NCBI RefSeq assembly: GCF_012726345.1
Contig: NZ_PTXN01000005.1
Coordinates: 248,001-312,000, forward strand
DNA: 64,000 nt
Origin: Marinomonas sp. UCMA 3892
Lineage (GTDB): Bacteria > Pseudomonadota > Gammaproteobacteria > Pseudomonadales > Marinomonadaceae
Direction: 5' to 3'
A program made the position numbers and the translations under genes. The notes beneath the pieces are model-generated. The model saw only the letters and a list, made by a program, of their open reading frames with translations. It searched no databases and was not told the DNA's origin. Position 1 is the first letter of the stretch, and each line of letters opens with the position of its first letter. This document shows positions 34,966-43,002 of this stretch, piece after piece.

Positions 34966-35913
34966 ATGAAAGCTGTATTATATTTAATATTATTGTTTCT
35001 GACATTTTCATTAAATGCCGAAAGCATTAGGACTCATTCTATAAGTAGGGATGATGGCACTGAAATATCCTATTACCTCCTTCGCTCATTACCAGAATCA
35101 CAGAGTGATACGTTGTTGCTGATTCTTCAGGGTTCTGACTGCAACAGTGTGCTACAAGTTGAATCAATCTTTACAGATTATAAAAATATTTGGCCTGCAG
35201 CAGACGTTCTCTTGGTTGAAAAATACGGTATAGATAAAACGCTGACTTATAGCGAAGAGGTAGAACGTCATGACTGTCCAGCACAATATATACAAAACGA
35301 CAGCCCAGAGCAGCGAGTGGCTGATGTTATAAGAGTTTTGAAATTTATACGAGAAGACAGTCATTACGCTAACCTTATTGTTTTTGGAGGAAGCGAAGGG
35401 GCAATTATAGCGAATCTATTATCAGTAAAAATTGACGGTATAAATGCAACAGTCTCTTTTAATGGCGGAGGGAGAAAGTTTATAGATGACGTAATACATA
35501 ATATTTCAGCAAGCGCTGCAAATCATGTAGAAGCGAAAGAAGGAATCGAGGGTTTTAAAGAGTTTTCACATTATATACTTAACAGCCAGCCAAATGAGCT
35601 CGAAGTTAGTGGACATGGCTACAAATGGTGGCATCAAATGCTATCTATTGATCAGTTTTGGGTTTTAAAAAAGGTGAATACTCCTTTACTTATCCTCCAA
35701 GGGGGAAGCGATGTATCAGTATCACCTGAAAAAGTTGATGAAATGATCGCTAATCTTAGAGAGCTTAAAAAGCATAATATTGAATATCGAAGATACGAAG
35801 GACTTGATCATGGATTTGTGAATAGTGCCGGTGAAAGTAAACGTAAAGAGATAGTGTATGATATAAATAGTTGGTTGAAGTCCATACTTGGAACTCCGGA
35901 AAAGAATATTTAG
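34966..35913 (+). CDS. Exported alpha/beta hydrolase
   Basis: A 315-residue secreted hydrolase. An 18-residue signal peptide (ending LNAES) precedes an alpha/beta fold with nucleophile elbow 'VFGGSEGAIIA', acid 'LQGGSDVSVSP' and 'LDHGFVNS' for the catalytic histidine. This Ser-Asp-His layout suits prolyl-oligopeptidase or dienelactone-hydrolase-like esterases; the substrate is unknown. Start at the ATG after a GGGGGGGAA stretch. It is notably AT-rich compared with cydC and is bracketed by the ~370-bp repeats, so it was probably acquired with or between them. Confidence 0.82.
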   Translation: MKAVLYLILLFLTFSLNAESIRTHSISRDDGTEISYYLLRSLPESQSDTLLLILQGSDCNSVLQVESIFTDYKNIWPAADVLLVEKYGIDKTLTYSEEVERHDCPAQYIQNDSPEQRVADVIRVLKFIREDSHYANLIVFGGSEGAIIANLLSVKIDGINATVSFNGGGRKFIDDVIHNISASAANHVEAKEGIEGFKEFSHYILNSQPNELEVSGHGYKWWHQMLSIDQFWVLKKVNTPLLILQGGSDVSVSPEKVDEMIANLRELKKHNIEYRRYEGLDHGFVNSAGESKRKEIVYDINSWLKSILGTPEKNI

Positions 35914-35920
35914 AAGCAGA

Positions 35921-35939
35921 GTAAAACTAAATCAGTTTT
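35921..35939 (+). terminator. Short hairpin after the hydrolase gene
   Basis: TAAAACT-AAATC-AGTTTTA, 8 bp after the stop codon. A modest, AT-rich stem, a possible weak terminator. Confidence 0.4.
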
Positions 35940-36105
35940 AGATGATAATTGCTTAACAGCAAGGAGTGATAGGTTTAAAGAGTAAATAAAATTACTGGTT
36001 GTTTAGCGGAAAAATGTAAGTAAAGAGTGTAGCAACGAGGCCCCATGAATGGCCGAGAGTAAGGCTACTCCTGCGAAAACGGGTATCAAGCTCTTATGGT
36101 CTAAG
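35940..36105. other. Spacer before the repeat array
   Basis: AT-rich DNA, ending in a degenerate element resembling the common bacterial CCTGCGAAAACGGGTATC palindrome. No gene or RNA recognised. Confidence 0.45.
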
Positions 36106-36406
36106 GTAGGTCGCGGCTTTAGCCCGTTGACGCGGAATCCATGTTCCATTCAAACGCTTTGTATTCCCGACCTTTTTTCCGCTCTGCTGAGCGGGTAACT
36201 TTTTGCAAGCGCCCAAAAACTTCAGTTCAAAAGAAAGCAAAAATTCGCTTTAAGATCTTTAATACCTGATTTTTTTCATAGGCCCATGATTGCTACCTAC
36301 GCTCGTTACATCGTAAGGCATAGATTGGTTTTGCTGTTCGAGAGAGTCTTTCTGTTAATGGCTCTGAAACTCCATAAAGTCGCGCAACTTCGTCGCGTCG
36401 AACTGA
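36106..36406 (+). repeat. ~370-bp repeat, copy B
   Basis: Second full repeat unit, lacking the usual first hairpin. The long stem is disrupted by a roughly 18-bp insertion/replacement on its right side (near 36220), so this copy can no longer form it. Confidence 0.85.
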
Positions 36407-36479
36407 CTTCATAGTGAATTCAATAATAGACACCAAAGAACGTAGGTCTGATGAGACGAGGAACGAGGCGTGATCTGAC

Positions 36480-36785
36480 GCTGAAAGCGAAGCTTTCATT
36501 GTAGGTCGCGGCTTCAGCCCGACGCGGAATTCATGTTCCATTCAAACGCTTTGCATTCCCGACCTTTTTTCCGCTCTGCTGAGCGGGTAACTTTTTGCAA
36601 GCGCCCAAAAAGTAACCAAAAATTCGCTTTAAGATCTTTAATGCCTGATTTTTTTCATAGCCCCATGATTGCTACCTACGCTCGTTACATCGTAAGGCAT
36701 AGATTGGCCTTGCTGTTCGAGAGAGTCTTTCTGTTAATGACTCTGAAACTCCATAAAGTCGCGCAACTTCGTCGCGTCGAACTGA
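36480..36785 (+). repeat. ~370-bp repeat, copy C
   Basis: Third unit, very similar to copy A, with all three hairpins. Spacing from copy B start is about 374 bp and to copy D about 365 bp, so B-E form a tandem array. Confidence 0.88.
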
Positions 36786-37157
36786 CAGCATCGGTAATGC
36801 TGGTTTTCGTAGGGCGGATGAGGGAGGCACGACCGTGATCCGCCGTTGAAAGCGAAGCTTTCATTGTGGGTAACGGCTTCAGCCCGACGCGGAATTCATG
36901 TTCCATTCAAACGCTTTGTATTCCAGACCTTTATTCCGCTCTGCTGAGCGGGTTACTTTTGTCTAGCGACACAAAAGTAACCAAAAGGTCGCTTTATCGG
37001 GCTATCGCCCAAACGTCTCATTCATTTTGCTTAAGATTAGATTTAGCAAGACGAATTTTATCCTAAGGCATGGATTGTTTTTGCGGATTCTAGGAAGGGA
37101 ATTTTTAACTGACCCTGAAACGCCATAAAGTCGCGCAACTTCGTCGCGTCGAACTGA
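36786..37157 (+). repeat. ~370-bp repeat, copy D with REP-like preamble
   Basis: Starts with a 60-bp preamble (containing GTAGGGCGGATGAGGGAGG and ATCCGCC) that is repeated with one change before copy E. The long stem here is GGTTACTTTTGT ... ACAAAAGTAACC, fully paired. The central part differs from A-C after CGCTTTATCGGGC, so two subtypes exist. Confidence 0.88.
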
Positions 37158-37525
37158 CAGCATCGGTAATGCTGGTTTTCGTAGGGCGGATGAGGGAGGC
37201 ACGACCGTGATTCGCCGTTGAAAGCGAAGCTTTCATTGTGGGCAACGGCTTCAGCCCGACACGGAATCCATGTTCCATTCAAACGCTTTGTATTCCCGAG
37301 TTTTTTTCCGCTCTGCTGAGCGGGTAACTTTTTGCAAGCGCCCAAAAAGTAACCAAAAATTCGCTTTATCGGGCTTTCGCCCAAACGTCTCATTTATGTT
37401 GTTTAATATTGGTTTAGCAACACGATTTTTATCGTAAGGCATAGATTGGTTTTGCTGTCCGAGAGAATCTTTCTGTTAATGACTCTGAAACTCCATAGGG
37501 GCGCGCAACTTCGTTGCATCGAACA
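37158..37525 (+). repeat. ~370-bp repeat, copy E
   Basis: Last unit of the array. The stem arms are of the A type, while the sequence after the stem is of the D type (CGCTTTATCGGGC), so it looks like a recombinant. The end is decayed (GCGCAACTTCGTTGCATCGA). Confidence 0.85.
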
Positions 37526-37772
37526 GGCTTATTTAGGGTGAAAACCAAAACGCAATTAATGGATAGATATACAGTTTATTTTTTTATAGTGTACTTTCTT
37601 GCGCGTTTAGCCATTTTAAATAAACCAGTTGCGCGCGTTTTGTACTGGTGGAAAGTAAAAAATTCTACTAATATCAATGAATAAGGATTCACACAGCAGA
37701 AATAACGCGCTGTGGATAAAAGGAATAACACGCACGCTCGTTTTTCCAGTTTTAACTTTCGTTGCAATCTTT

Positions 37773-37826
37773 GTTAATGGCTTTAGAGTCAGTGATTTAT
37801 AGTAATTTTAAGAAAGTTTTAAATAT
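37773..37826 (+). repeat. Shared leader segment, copy 2
   Basis: Partner of the segment at 34872-34926, about 60 bp upstream of the GNAT cassette gene. The rest of 37526-37886 holds no gene that I can support. Confidence 0.65.
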
Positions 37827-37886
37827 AAATATATTTAAACGCGCATGTGTATTTACAAAATGTTATGCGTAGAAATGGAGGATCTA

Positions 37887-38474
37887 ATGCCCAAAGAGTT
37901 GTTTTTCACAGTTATTGAAACCGAACGATTAATATTGAAGCCTTTAGCAATTGATGACTCGGATAGCCTACTAAAAATTTTTTCAGATCCTGAGGTTATG
38001 CGGTATTGGAATACTGCGCCTTGGACGACAATTCAGGACGCTATTGACTTCATTAATGAAAGTAGCGATTCGATGCGGCGTCAAGAGTCGCTCATACTAG
38101 GCGTGTATCTGAAGTCTACAGGCGAACTGGCTGGAAAGTGTATGTTGTTTAGCTACGACCAAGAATCCAAGCGTGCCGAGATCGGTTTTGGTTTGGGTCG
38201 CTCTTGTTGGGGAAAAGGGTATATTAATGAGGCAGGAGAAGCATTGATTAAGTATGGATTCTACTCATTGGGACTGCGGAGAATTGAAGCAGAGATTGAC
38301 CCAGACAACCAATCTTCAGCGAAAGCTCTAGTGAAACTCGGGTTTTCCAAAGAAGGTCTGCTAAGGCAGCGTTGGGAGGTCAATGGAATCGTTTCTGATT
38401 CGGCAATGTATGGACGATTGGTAAGTGATTGTCCAGAGCAGCATAACCAGACAATGCAGGCGACAAGCGCCTGA
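37887..38474 (+). CDS. GNAT N-acetyltransferase (RimJ/RimL type), gene-cassette gene
   Basis: A 195-residue acetyltransferase. '[20 protein letters not shown]' opens the RimJ/RimL-like fold; '[20 protein letters not shown]' holds the acetyl-CoA loop. It transfers acetyl groups to an unknown amine. The ATG at 37887 follows GGAGG at ideal spacing; upstream in-frame ATGs lack it. The stop codon lies inside an attC-like site, and the ending 'NQTMQATSA' is the kind of tail produced when a cassette ORF runs into attC. This marks it as an integron cassette gene. Confidence 0.88.
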   Translation: MPKELFFTVIETERLILKPLAIDDSDSLLKIFSDPEVMRYWNTAPWTTIQDAIDFINESSDSMRRQESLILGVYLKSTGELAGKCMLFSYDQESKRAEIGFGLGRSCWGKGYINEAGEALIKYGFYSLGLRRIEAEIDPDNQSSAKALVKLGFSKEGLLRQRWEVNGIVSDSAMYGRLVSDCPEQHNQTMQATSA

Positions 38475-38488
38475 TTGCGGTGTTAACC
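38441..38488 (+). other. attC-like recombination site 1
   Basis: R'' GCATAAC (38441), L'' CAATGCAGGCG (38452-38462), loop ACAAG, L' CGCCTGATTG (38468-38477), R' GTTAACC (38482). L'' and L' pair perfectly except for one bulged G at 38456, the extrahelical base that orients integron sites. The two spacers between L and R boxes are both 4 nt. R boxes each differ by one base from RYYYAAC and GTTRRRY. At 48 bp it is short for an attC. Confidence 0.65.
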
Positions 38489-38502
38489 CTCACTGGAGTC
38501 GT

Positions 38503-38973
38503 ATGAAATTATCGTTAATCGCAGCAGTTTCTGAAAATGGTGTAATAGGCTCAGGCTTAGATATACCTTGGTCTGTTAAAGGTGAGCAGTTGCTGTTTAA
38601 AGCTATGACATATAATCAATGGTTAATTGTTGGTAGAAAGACTTTTGAGTCTATGGGGAAGCTCCCAAATAGAAAATATGCGGTAATTACTCGCTCTGAG
38701 TTAAAATCAGACGATAAAGATGTATTCTATTTTTCATCAATTGATAATGCATTATCTACACTGAAAAATGTTACCGACCATGCATTTGTGTCTGGTGGCG
38801 GAGAAATTTATAAAGCACTTATCCATTGCGCTGATACACTGCACATATCGACAGTCCATACAGATATTGATGGTGATGTGTTTTTTCCTCAAGTTCCTGA
38901 TGGCTATAGTGAAGTATTCAAACAACGATTTAGTTCAAACTTAGATTATACGTATCGCATTTGGCAAAAGTAG
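38503..38973 (+). CDS. dfrA: DfrA1-like dihydrofolate reductase (trimethoprim-resistance family)
   Basis: A 156-residue reductase converting dihydrofolate to tetrahydrofolate. Compared from memory with plasmid DfrA1, it shares long stretches ('KGEQLLFKA', 'TYNQWL', '[10 protein letters not shown]', 'LPNRKYAV', 'VSGGGEIYK', 'DTLHIST'), and the acidic active-site residue is Glu (KGEQ) as in DfrA1, not Asp as in chromosomal FolA. It starts 14 bp after attC-like site 1, with GGAG before the ATG. This looks like a chromosomal relative or source of DfrA1-type cassettes. Resistance is inferred only. Confidence 0.9.
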   Translation: MKLSLIAAVSENGVIGSGLDIPWSVKGEQLLFKAMTYNQWLIVGRKTFESMGKLPNRKYAVITRSELKSDDKDVFYFSSIDNALSTLKNVTDHAFVSGGGEIYKALIHCADTLHISTVHTDIDGDVFFPQVPDGYSEVFKQRFSSNLDYTYRIWQK

Positions 38974-39065
38974 ATTTAGCCATAAGAAGCGGTGGCAGTG
39001 TTGCAAATAGAGCTTTTAACCATCTCAAACACCTTTAAAAAAACACACCTCAACTCGGAGACAAA

Positions 39066-39572
39066 ATGGATTTAGTCTTACCATCTTCAAAATATATCCA
39101 AAGCTATAACGCGTACATCAAAGAGTTGGGGGATGAAGTTCGTTATCCTTTTCCTATGGGTTTTGATCATCAAGATTTCGATACACTTTTAGCGAAGTTG
39201 TCTGATTTTTCCTTGGGTATAAATCTACCTGATGGTTTTGTGCCAAGTACAACCTTGTGGCTGGTGGAAGGGGATAAGCTGGTTGGTGTGACGAATTTAC
39301 GTCATTACCTTAATAGCGCGATAGAAGAATGTGGTGGTCATATTGGGCTAGGCATTCGTCCCTCTTATCGAGGCAAAGGATTGGGTAAGTTGTTAATGAA
39401 GCTTTCAGTAGAAAAGCTAAATGCTATGGGGATAAGTTGTGTCCATGTGCATTGTTATAAAGACAACTATGCTTCGGCCAGTACTATCATTGCGAACGGT
39501 GGTGAGTTGCATTCTGAATTGACCTTGGATGGTAAAGTGGTTCAGCGGTATTTTATAAATGGTGTTTTATAG
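39066..39572 (+). CDS. GNAT N-acetyltransferase
   Basis: A 168-residue acetyltransferase. 'LVGVTNLRHYLNSAIEECGG' and the acetyl-CoA loop 'GLGIRPSYRGKGLGKLLM' are clear, and 'HCYKDNYASASTIIANGGE' is the typical C-terminal strand. Strong start context: CGGAGACAAAATG. The acceptor is unknown. A truncated, diverged copy of its leader and first ~37 codons lies 2.9 kb downstream (41898-42165). It is probably another cassette gene, but I find no attC directly after it. Confidence 0.87.
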   Translation: MDLVLPSSKYIQSYNAYIKELGDEVRYPFPMGFDHQDFDTLLAKLSDFSLGINLPDGFVPSTTLWLVEGDKLVGVTNLRHYLNSAIEECGGHIGLGIRPSYRGKGLGKLLMKLSVEKLNAMGISCVHVHCYKDNYASASTIIANGGELHSELTLDGKVVQRYFINGVL

Positions 39573-39765
39573 ATATTTTAATCTTGAATAAATGCTTATG
39601 TATTATTAAATTCAATGTAGTAGTAAGGACTATTATTTAGTTAGGGGCTCAGGATTTTCTTAAGGCTGGGATGGCCGCTTTGGTTCAGATTTGACTTTGT
39701 CAGTATTTGACGATGAGATGTCTCGGCGGAGCCGGTTTATACAAAATGAGAATATGAGGTATCTC

Positions 39766-41340
39766 ATGTTAACTTTTAGGCTTTCATGTCACCGTTTTGT
39801 GGCTTCCGCTTTATTGGCTTCGGCCTCGCTTACATTTTTGTCCTCTCTCTTGTTTGCTGAAGAACTTTCTCCATCTAGAACCTCTGGTATTTCTGTTCCT
39901 GAAGGCCAGATAGAGGAAGCTGTCGCCGCGTTGGATAGTATTATTGAAGATATAAAAGCTCGTAGTGGTATTCCGGGCATTGCTGTTGCGGTGGTTCATG
40001 GTGATAAGACCATTTACGCCAAAGGTTTTGGGGTACGCGGTGATAAAAACAGTTTGCCTATTACACCGGATACTGTCTTTCAGCTGGCTTCGCTGTCTAA
40101 GGCTGTTGGTGCGACAGCCGTTGCTCGGCAGGTTAGTAAAGGTGTGGTTTCATGGGACAGTCGCATGAAAGATCTTCTTCCCTGGTTTGCCCTTTCAGAT
40201 ACGGCTGTTAGGGACAAGTTGACCATCGGGGATCTTTACAGCCACCGATCAGGTTTACCAGACCATGCTGGAGATGAACTTGAGGTTCTTGGTTTTGATC
40301 GTCAAACGATTCTTGAACGGTTGAGGCTTTTACCACTTTCTCCGTTTCGTATTAGCTACGCTTACACGAATTTTGGTCTAACGGCGGCAGCGGAAGCAGT
40401 TGCTGAAGCGTCAGGTATGCCATGGAGTGATCTGACTGAAGAGGCCGTTTTTAAGCCTCTTGGTATGACGCATACTAGCTCACGCTATAAAGACTTTGTC
40501 GCGCGTGAAAACCGAGCCATTCCCCACGTTATAACCGACGATGGTTTTGCTCCATTGTATAACCGTCAGCCCGATGCTCAGTCGCCTGCTGGTGGTGTTA
40601 GTTCATCGGTTAACGATATGGCGAAGTGGATGAAGATGGTACTTGCTAATGGTGGTGACCTTATCCGACCAGAAGCTTTACAACCGGCTATTAGTCCGCA
40701 AAGTTTCTCGAAAAGGCCAAATAGTCCGGATGAGCGCGCGAGCTTTTATGGCTACGGTTTCATTGTCGGAACAGATCCGAGTGGCCGGGTTATCCTTAGT
40801 CATTCGGGGGCTTTTATATTAGGCTCGGCAACCCATTTTACTATGATTCCGTCTCTTGATGTTGGCATTGTTGTATTATCTAACGCGTCTCCAGTTGGGG
40901 CTGTTGAGTCGATCGGTTCAAGTTTTACCGATATTGTGCAGACTGGCGCGATTAGACGCGACTGGTTTTCTGGCTATGAACCTTTGTTTGCTGCATTTTA
41001 TAAGCCACTAGGACAAACGGCTGGAAAGCCTTTCCCGAAAGCTGCCGCTGCTATGCCTCCAGCTAGTTATTGCATTGGTCTTTATAGCCATCCTTATTTT
41101 GGAACGGTTGAAGTGCGCGAAGATGTGTCTGGTGGGTTAGTCTTGTTAGCCGGTCCAGAACAGCAAGTATTCCATTTGGAAGCATGGGATGGTGCTATGA
41201 TGGTGTTTGATGTTGATAATGAAAATGCCCCGAAAGGTTCTCGTTCTGGCGTCAGGTTTTCGGGCGGAGATGATCAGGCAGAGATATTGGAAGTTGAACT
41301 GCTTGTTTATGATGGGCCTGCGCGTTTCGAAAGAATATAG
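39766..41340 (+). CDS. Exported serine hydrolase, beta-lactamase class C fold
   Basis: A 524-residue secreted protein. A signal peptide (ending LLFAEE) precedes a penicillin-binding-like domain with SxxK 'LASLSKAVG', YxN 'YAYTNFG' and 'LSHSGAF' in place of KTG. A C-terminal region (~420-524) resembles the extra beta domain of such esterase/peptidase proteins. Relatives include esterases, D-aminopeptidases and poor beta-lactamases. The ATG at 39766 after GAGG is preferred over upstream in-frame starts. A terminator-like hairpin follows the stop. Confidence 0.87.
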   Translation: MLTFRLSCHRFVASALLASASLTFLSSLLFAEELSPSRTSGISVPEGQIEEAVAALDSIIEDIKARSGIPGIAVAVVHGDKTIYAKGFGVRGDKNSLPITPDTVFQLASLSKAVGATAVARQVSKGVVSWDSRMKDLLPWFALSDTAVRDKLTIGDLYSHRSGLPDHAGDELEVLGFDRQTILERLRLLPLSPFRISYAYTNFGLTAAAEAVAEASGMPWSDLTEEAVFKPLGMTHTSSRYKDFVARENRAIPHVITDDGFAPLYNRQPDAQSPAGGVSSSVNDMAKWMKMVLANGGDLIRPEALQPAISPQSFSKRPNSPDERASFYGYGFIVGTDPSGRVILSHSGAFILGSATHFTMIPSLDVGIVVLSNASPVGAVESIGSSFTDIVQTGAIRRDWFSGYEPLFAAFYKPLGQTAGKPFPKAAAAMPPASYCIGLYSHPYFGTVEVREDVSGGLVLLAGPEQQVFHLEAWDGAMMVFDVDNENAPKGSRSGVRFSGGDDQAEILEVELLVYDGPARFERI

Positions 41341-41349
41341 CGAGAATAC

Positions 41350-41392
41350 AATTAACGACAAAGCTGTAGCTCTCTTTGGCGTTAATTTTTAT
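41350..41392 (+). terminator. Rho-independent terminator after the serine hydrolase
   Basis: AATTAACGACAAAG ... CTTTGGCGTTAATT pairs at 13 of 14 positions with a 10-nt loop and is followed by TTTTATAG. It has a mild attC look (AATTAAC / GTTAATT) but is better explained as a terminator. Confidence 0.65.
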
Positions 41393-41408
41393 AGATATAG
41401 AGAATGTC

Positions 41409-41550
41409 ATGCAATATGTAGATTTAGTCGCGATTATCGAAGATAGAGCAGAGTGATTTTGATCTTGTTGATGATTTGATGTCTAGATGCTCAGTTTTTG
41501 AATATTCTCAATCTGATGAATTTCCTGCCCCGTGCCCTGATCTTCAATAG
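41409..41550 (+). pseudogene. Frameshifted small hypothetical gene
   Basis: A frame 'MQYVDLVAIIEDRA' from 41409 stops at 41454, while a shifted frame continues coherently as 'SDFDLVDDLMSRCSVFEYSQ' to a TAG at 41548. Joined across one frameshift near 41450 they give a ~47-residue acidic protein. It lies about 95 bp upstream of attC site 2, where a cassette ORF would be. No family known. Confidence 0.35.
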
Positions 41551-41644
41551 ATAGCACAGGATGTTGATGTATTATCTTCTTGGATTGACACGTTTTGACA
41601 AGCGCATTAAATCTAGAAAACTGTGGTGGCGAATCGCCTGCAAT

Positions 41645-41716
41645 ACCTAACAAACGCAAGCACTCGGAATAATTTTTCGCTGCGCACCAAAGTGTCTGGT
41701 ATTGCGGGCGTTAGAT
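41645..41716 (+). other. attC recombination site 2
   Basis: R'' ACCTAAC (41645) matches RYYYAAC and R' GTTAGAT (41710) matches GTTRRRY. Just inside, CGCAA (41655) pairs with TTGCG (41702), separated from the R boxes by unpaired 3-nt spacers AAA and GGC. This R-spacer-L / L-spacer-R layout, 72 bp overall, is that of a canonical integron attC, oriented with the genes on the plus strand. Confidence 0.8.
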
Positions 41717-41918
41717 CAATGGTTGAATCCGAAAATTACATAGAATGTTGTGAGCGAACTATATTTGCCAGCATATCGCTCTGAGTCTTGTCGATGGTAT
41801 GGCAAGAGGTTTTTGCTCTGCGGAAGCAGGATATGGAAATGAACGACCTGATTCATGGTGTGGTGCGTGCTACGATCATGCAAAACCACTCAATTTTATT
41901 AGCCATAAGAAGTGGTGA
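41717..41918 (+). pseudogene. Broken cysteine-rich cassette ORF
   Basis: Directly after attC 2, 'MVESENYIECCERTIFASIS' opens a frame that stops soon after; a second frame then reads 'MARGFCSAEAGYGNERPDSW' and 'CGACYDHAKPLNFISHKKW' to a stop at about 41918. This looks like one small Cys-rich protein split by a frameshift. The tail runs into the DNA duplicated from 38976. Confidence 0.3.
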
Positions 41919-42165
41919 CAGTTTTGGAAATAGAACTGTTAACCCGTTTCAAACACCCTTTTAAAAAACCAACATACCACACCTAACCGGAGACAAAATG
42001 GAATTAGTCTTACTATTTTCAACGTATATCCAAAGTTATAACGCATACATCGAAGAGTTGGGCGATGAAGTTCGTTATTTTTTTCCTATGGATTTTGATC
42101 ATCAAGATATAGCACAATTGAAGTACAGCAAGATTCGGGTCGGCAGTCATCATTTCATTTCCTAA
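41898..42165 (+). pseudogene. Truncated duplicate of the GNAT gene at 39066
   Basis: From TTAGCCATAAGAAG onward, about 210 bp closely follow 38976-39185, including the leader, the Shine-Dalgarno CCGGAGACAAAATG and the first ~37 codons (41998 onward, 'YIQSYNAYIEELGDEVRY'). The match ends after 'FDHQD' and an unrelated tail stops at 42165. No acetyl-CoA loop remains, so it cannot be an acetyltransferase. Confidence 0.75.
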
Positions 42166-42179
42166 TATGACATCTGTTT

Positions 42180-42191
42180 GGGCACGTGCCC
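42180..42191. promoter_or_regulatory. 12-bp perfect palindrome upstream of the SDR gene
   Basis: GGGCACGTGCCC, 33 bp before the SDR start. Possible operator; no specific regulator can be named. Confidence 0.3.
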
Positions 42192-42224
42192 TTTAATTGT
42201 CAGCAGAAATAGGAGAAATAATCG

Positions 42225-42989
42225 ATGAACATACTGGCCAATAAAGTTGCTATTGTTACCGGTGCCAGCACTGGTATTGGCTACGCAACTGCGAAGCTTT
42301 TTGCGAAAGAAGGTGCTGCCGTCGTGGTGGCTGCACGGCGACAAACAGAGCTTGATGATCTTGCGGACTCAATCAATGCGGAAGGAGGGCGGGCGCTGGC
42401 ATTAGCGGGTGACGTTGGTGATGAAGCTTTTGCCAAAGCTCTGGTAGATAAGGCGGTAAGTCACTTTGGTGGATTAGATATCGCTTTCAACAATGCAGCT
42501 ATCTTGGGTGCTATGGGCCCTGTCTCGGAGATGTCGCAAACGGATTGGAATCAGGTCATTGCGACGAACTTAACCAGTGCATTTTTGGCGGCAAAGTACC
42601 AATTGCCTGCTATGGAAGCCCGAAAAGGAGGTTCATTAATTTTTACCTCTACCTTTGTTGGTTACACCGCAGGTATGCCAGGCATGGCGGCCTATGCAGC
42701 CAGTAAAGCTGGTCTTATTGGGTTGACTCAAGTGCTGGCAACAGAGCATGGGCCTCAGAACATCCGAGTTAATGCTCTTCTGCCTGGTGGCACCGATACG
42801 GCAGCGGGACGTGAGTTTGCCAATACGCCAGAAGCATTGGCGTTTGTACGCAACCTGCATGCTCTTAAGCGTATGGCGACACCAGATGAAATTGCTCAGT
42901 CCGCATTGTATTTAGCATCCGATGCCTCGAGTTTTACAACGGGTTCAGCGATGTTGGTAGATGGCGGTGTTTCCATAAATCGTGTCTGA
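42225..42989 (+). CDS. SDR family NAD(P)-dependent oxidoreductase
   Basis: A 254-residue classical short-chain dehydrogenase. The cofactor loop 'VTGASTGIGYATAKLF', 'NNAAILG', catalytic 'YAASKAG' (Tyr-x-x-x-Lys) and 'VNALLPGGTDT' are present. 'AARRQTEL' after strand two suggests NADP(H). The substrate is unknown. AGGAG precedes the ATG. The Ada-like gene starts 13 bp downstream, so the two are probably one transcript. Confidence 0.9.
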   Translation: MNILANKVAIVTGASTGIGYATAKLFAKEGAAVVVAARRQTELDDLADSINAEGGRALALAGDVGDEAFAKALVDKAVSHFGGLDIAFNNAAILGAMGPVSEMSQTDWNQVIATNLTSAFLAAKYQLPAMEARKGGSLIFTSTFVGYTAGMPGMAAYAASKAGLIGLTQVLATEHGPQNIRVNALLPGGTDTAAGREFANTPEALAFVRNLHALKRMATPDEIAQSALYLASDASSFTTGSAMLVDGGVSINRV

Positions 42990-43002
42990 GAGAGGTCGCA
43001 CC

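Noticed and set aside
34353..37442. Open reading frames of 60-120 codons inside the ~370-bp repeats, on both strands
   Set aside because: They recur only because the DNA repeats, change frame between copies, lack ribosome binding sites and match no family; the hairpins explain the conservation better.
34372..37525. The repeats as a CRISPR array
   Set aside because: Units are ~370 bp, carry several hairpins and have no short repeat-spacer pattern; there are no cas genes.
41350..41392. Hairpin after the serine hydrolase as a third attC
   Set aside because: The stem is nearly continuous, short, without a bulged base or proper spacers, and is followed by a T-rich tract, as in a terminator.
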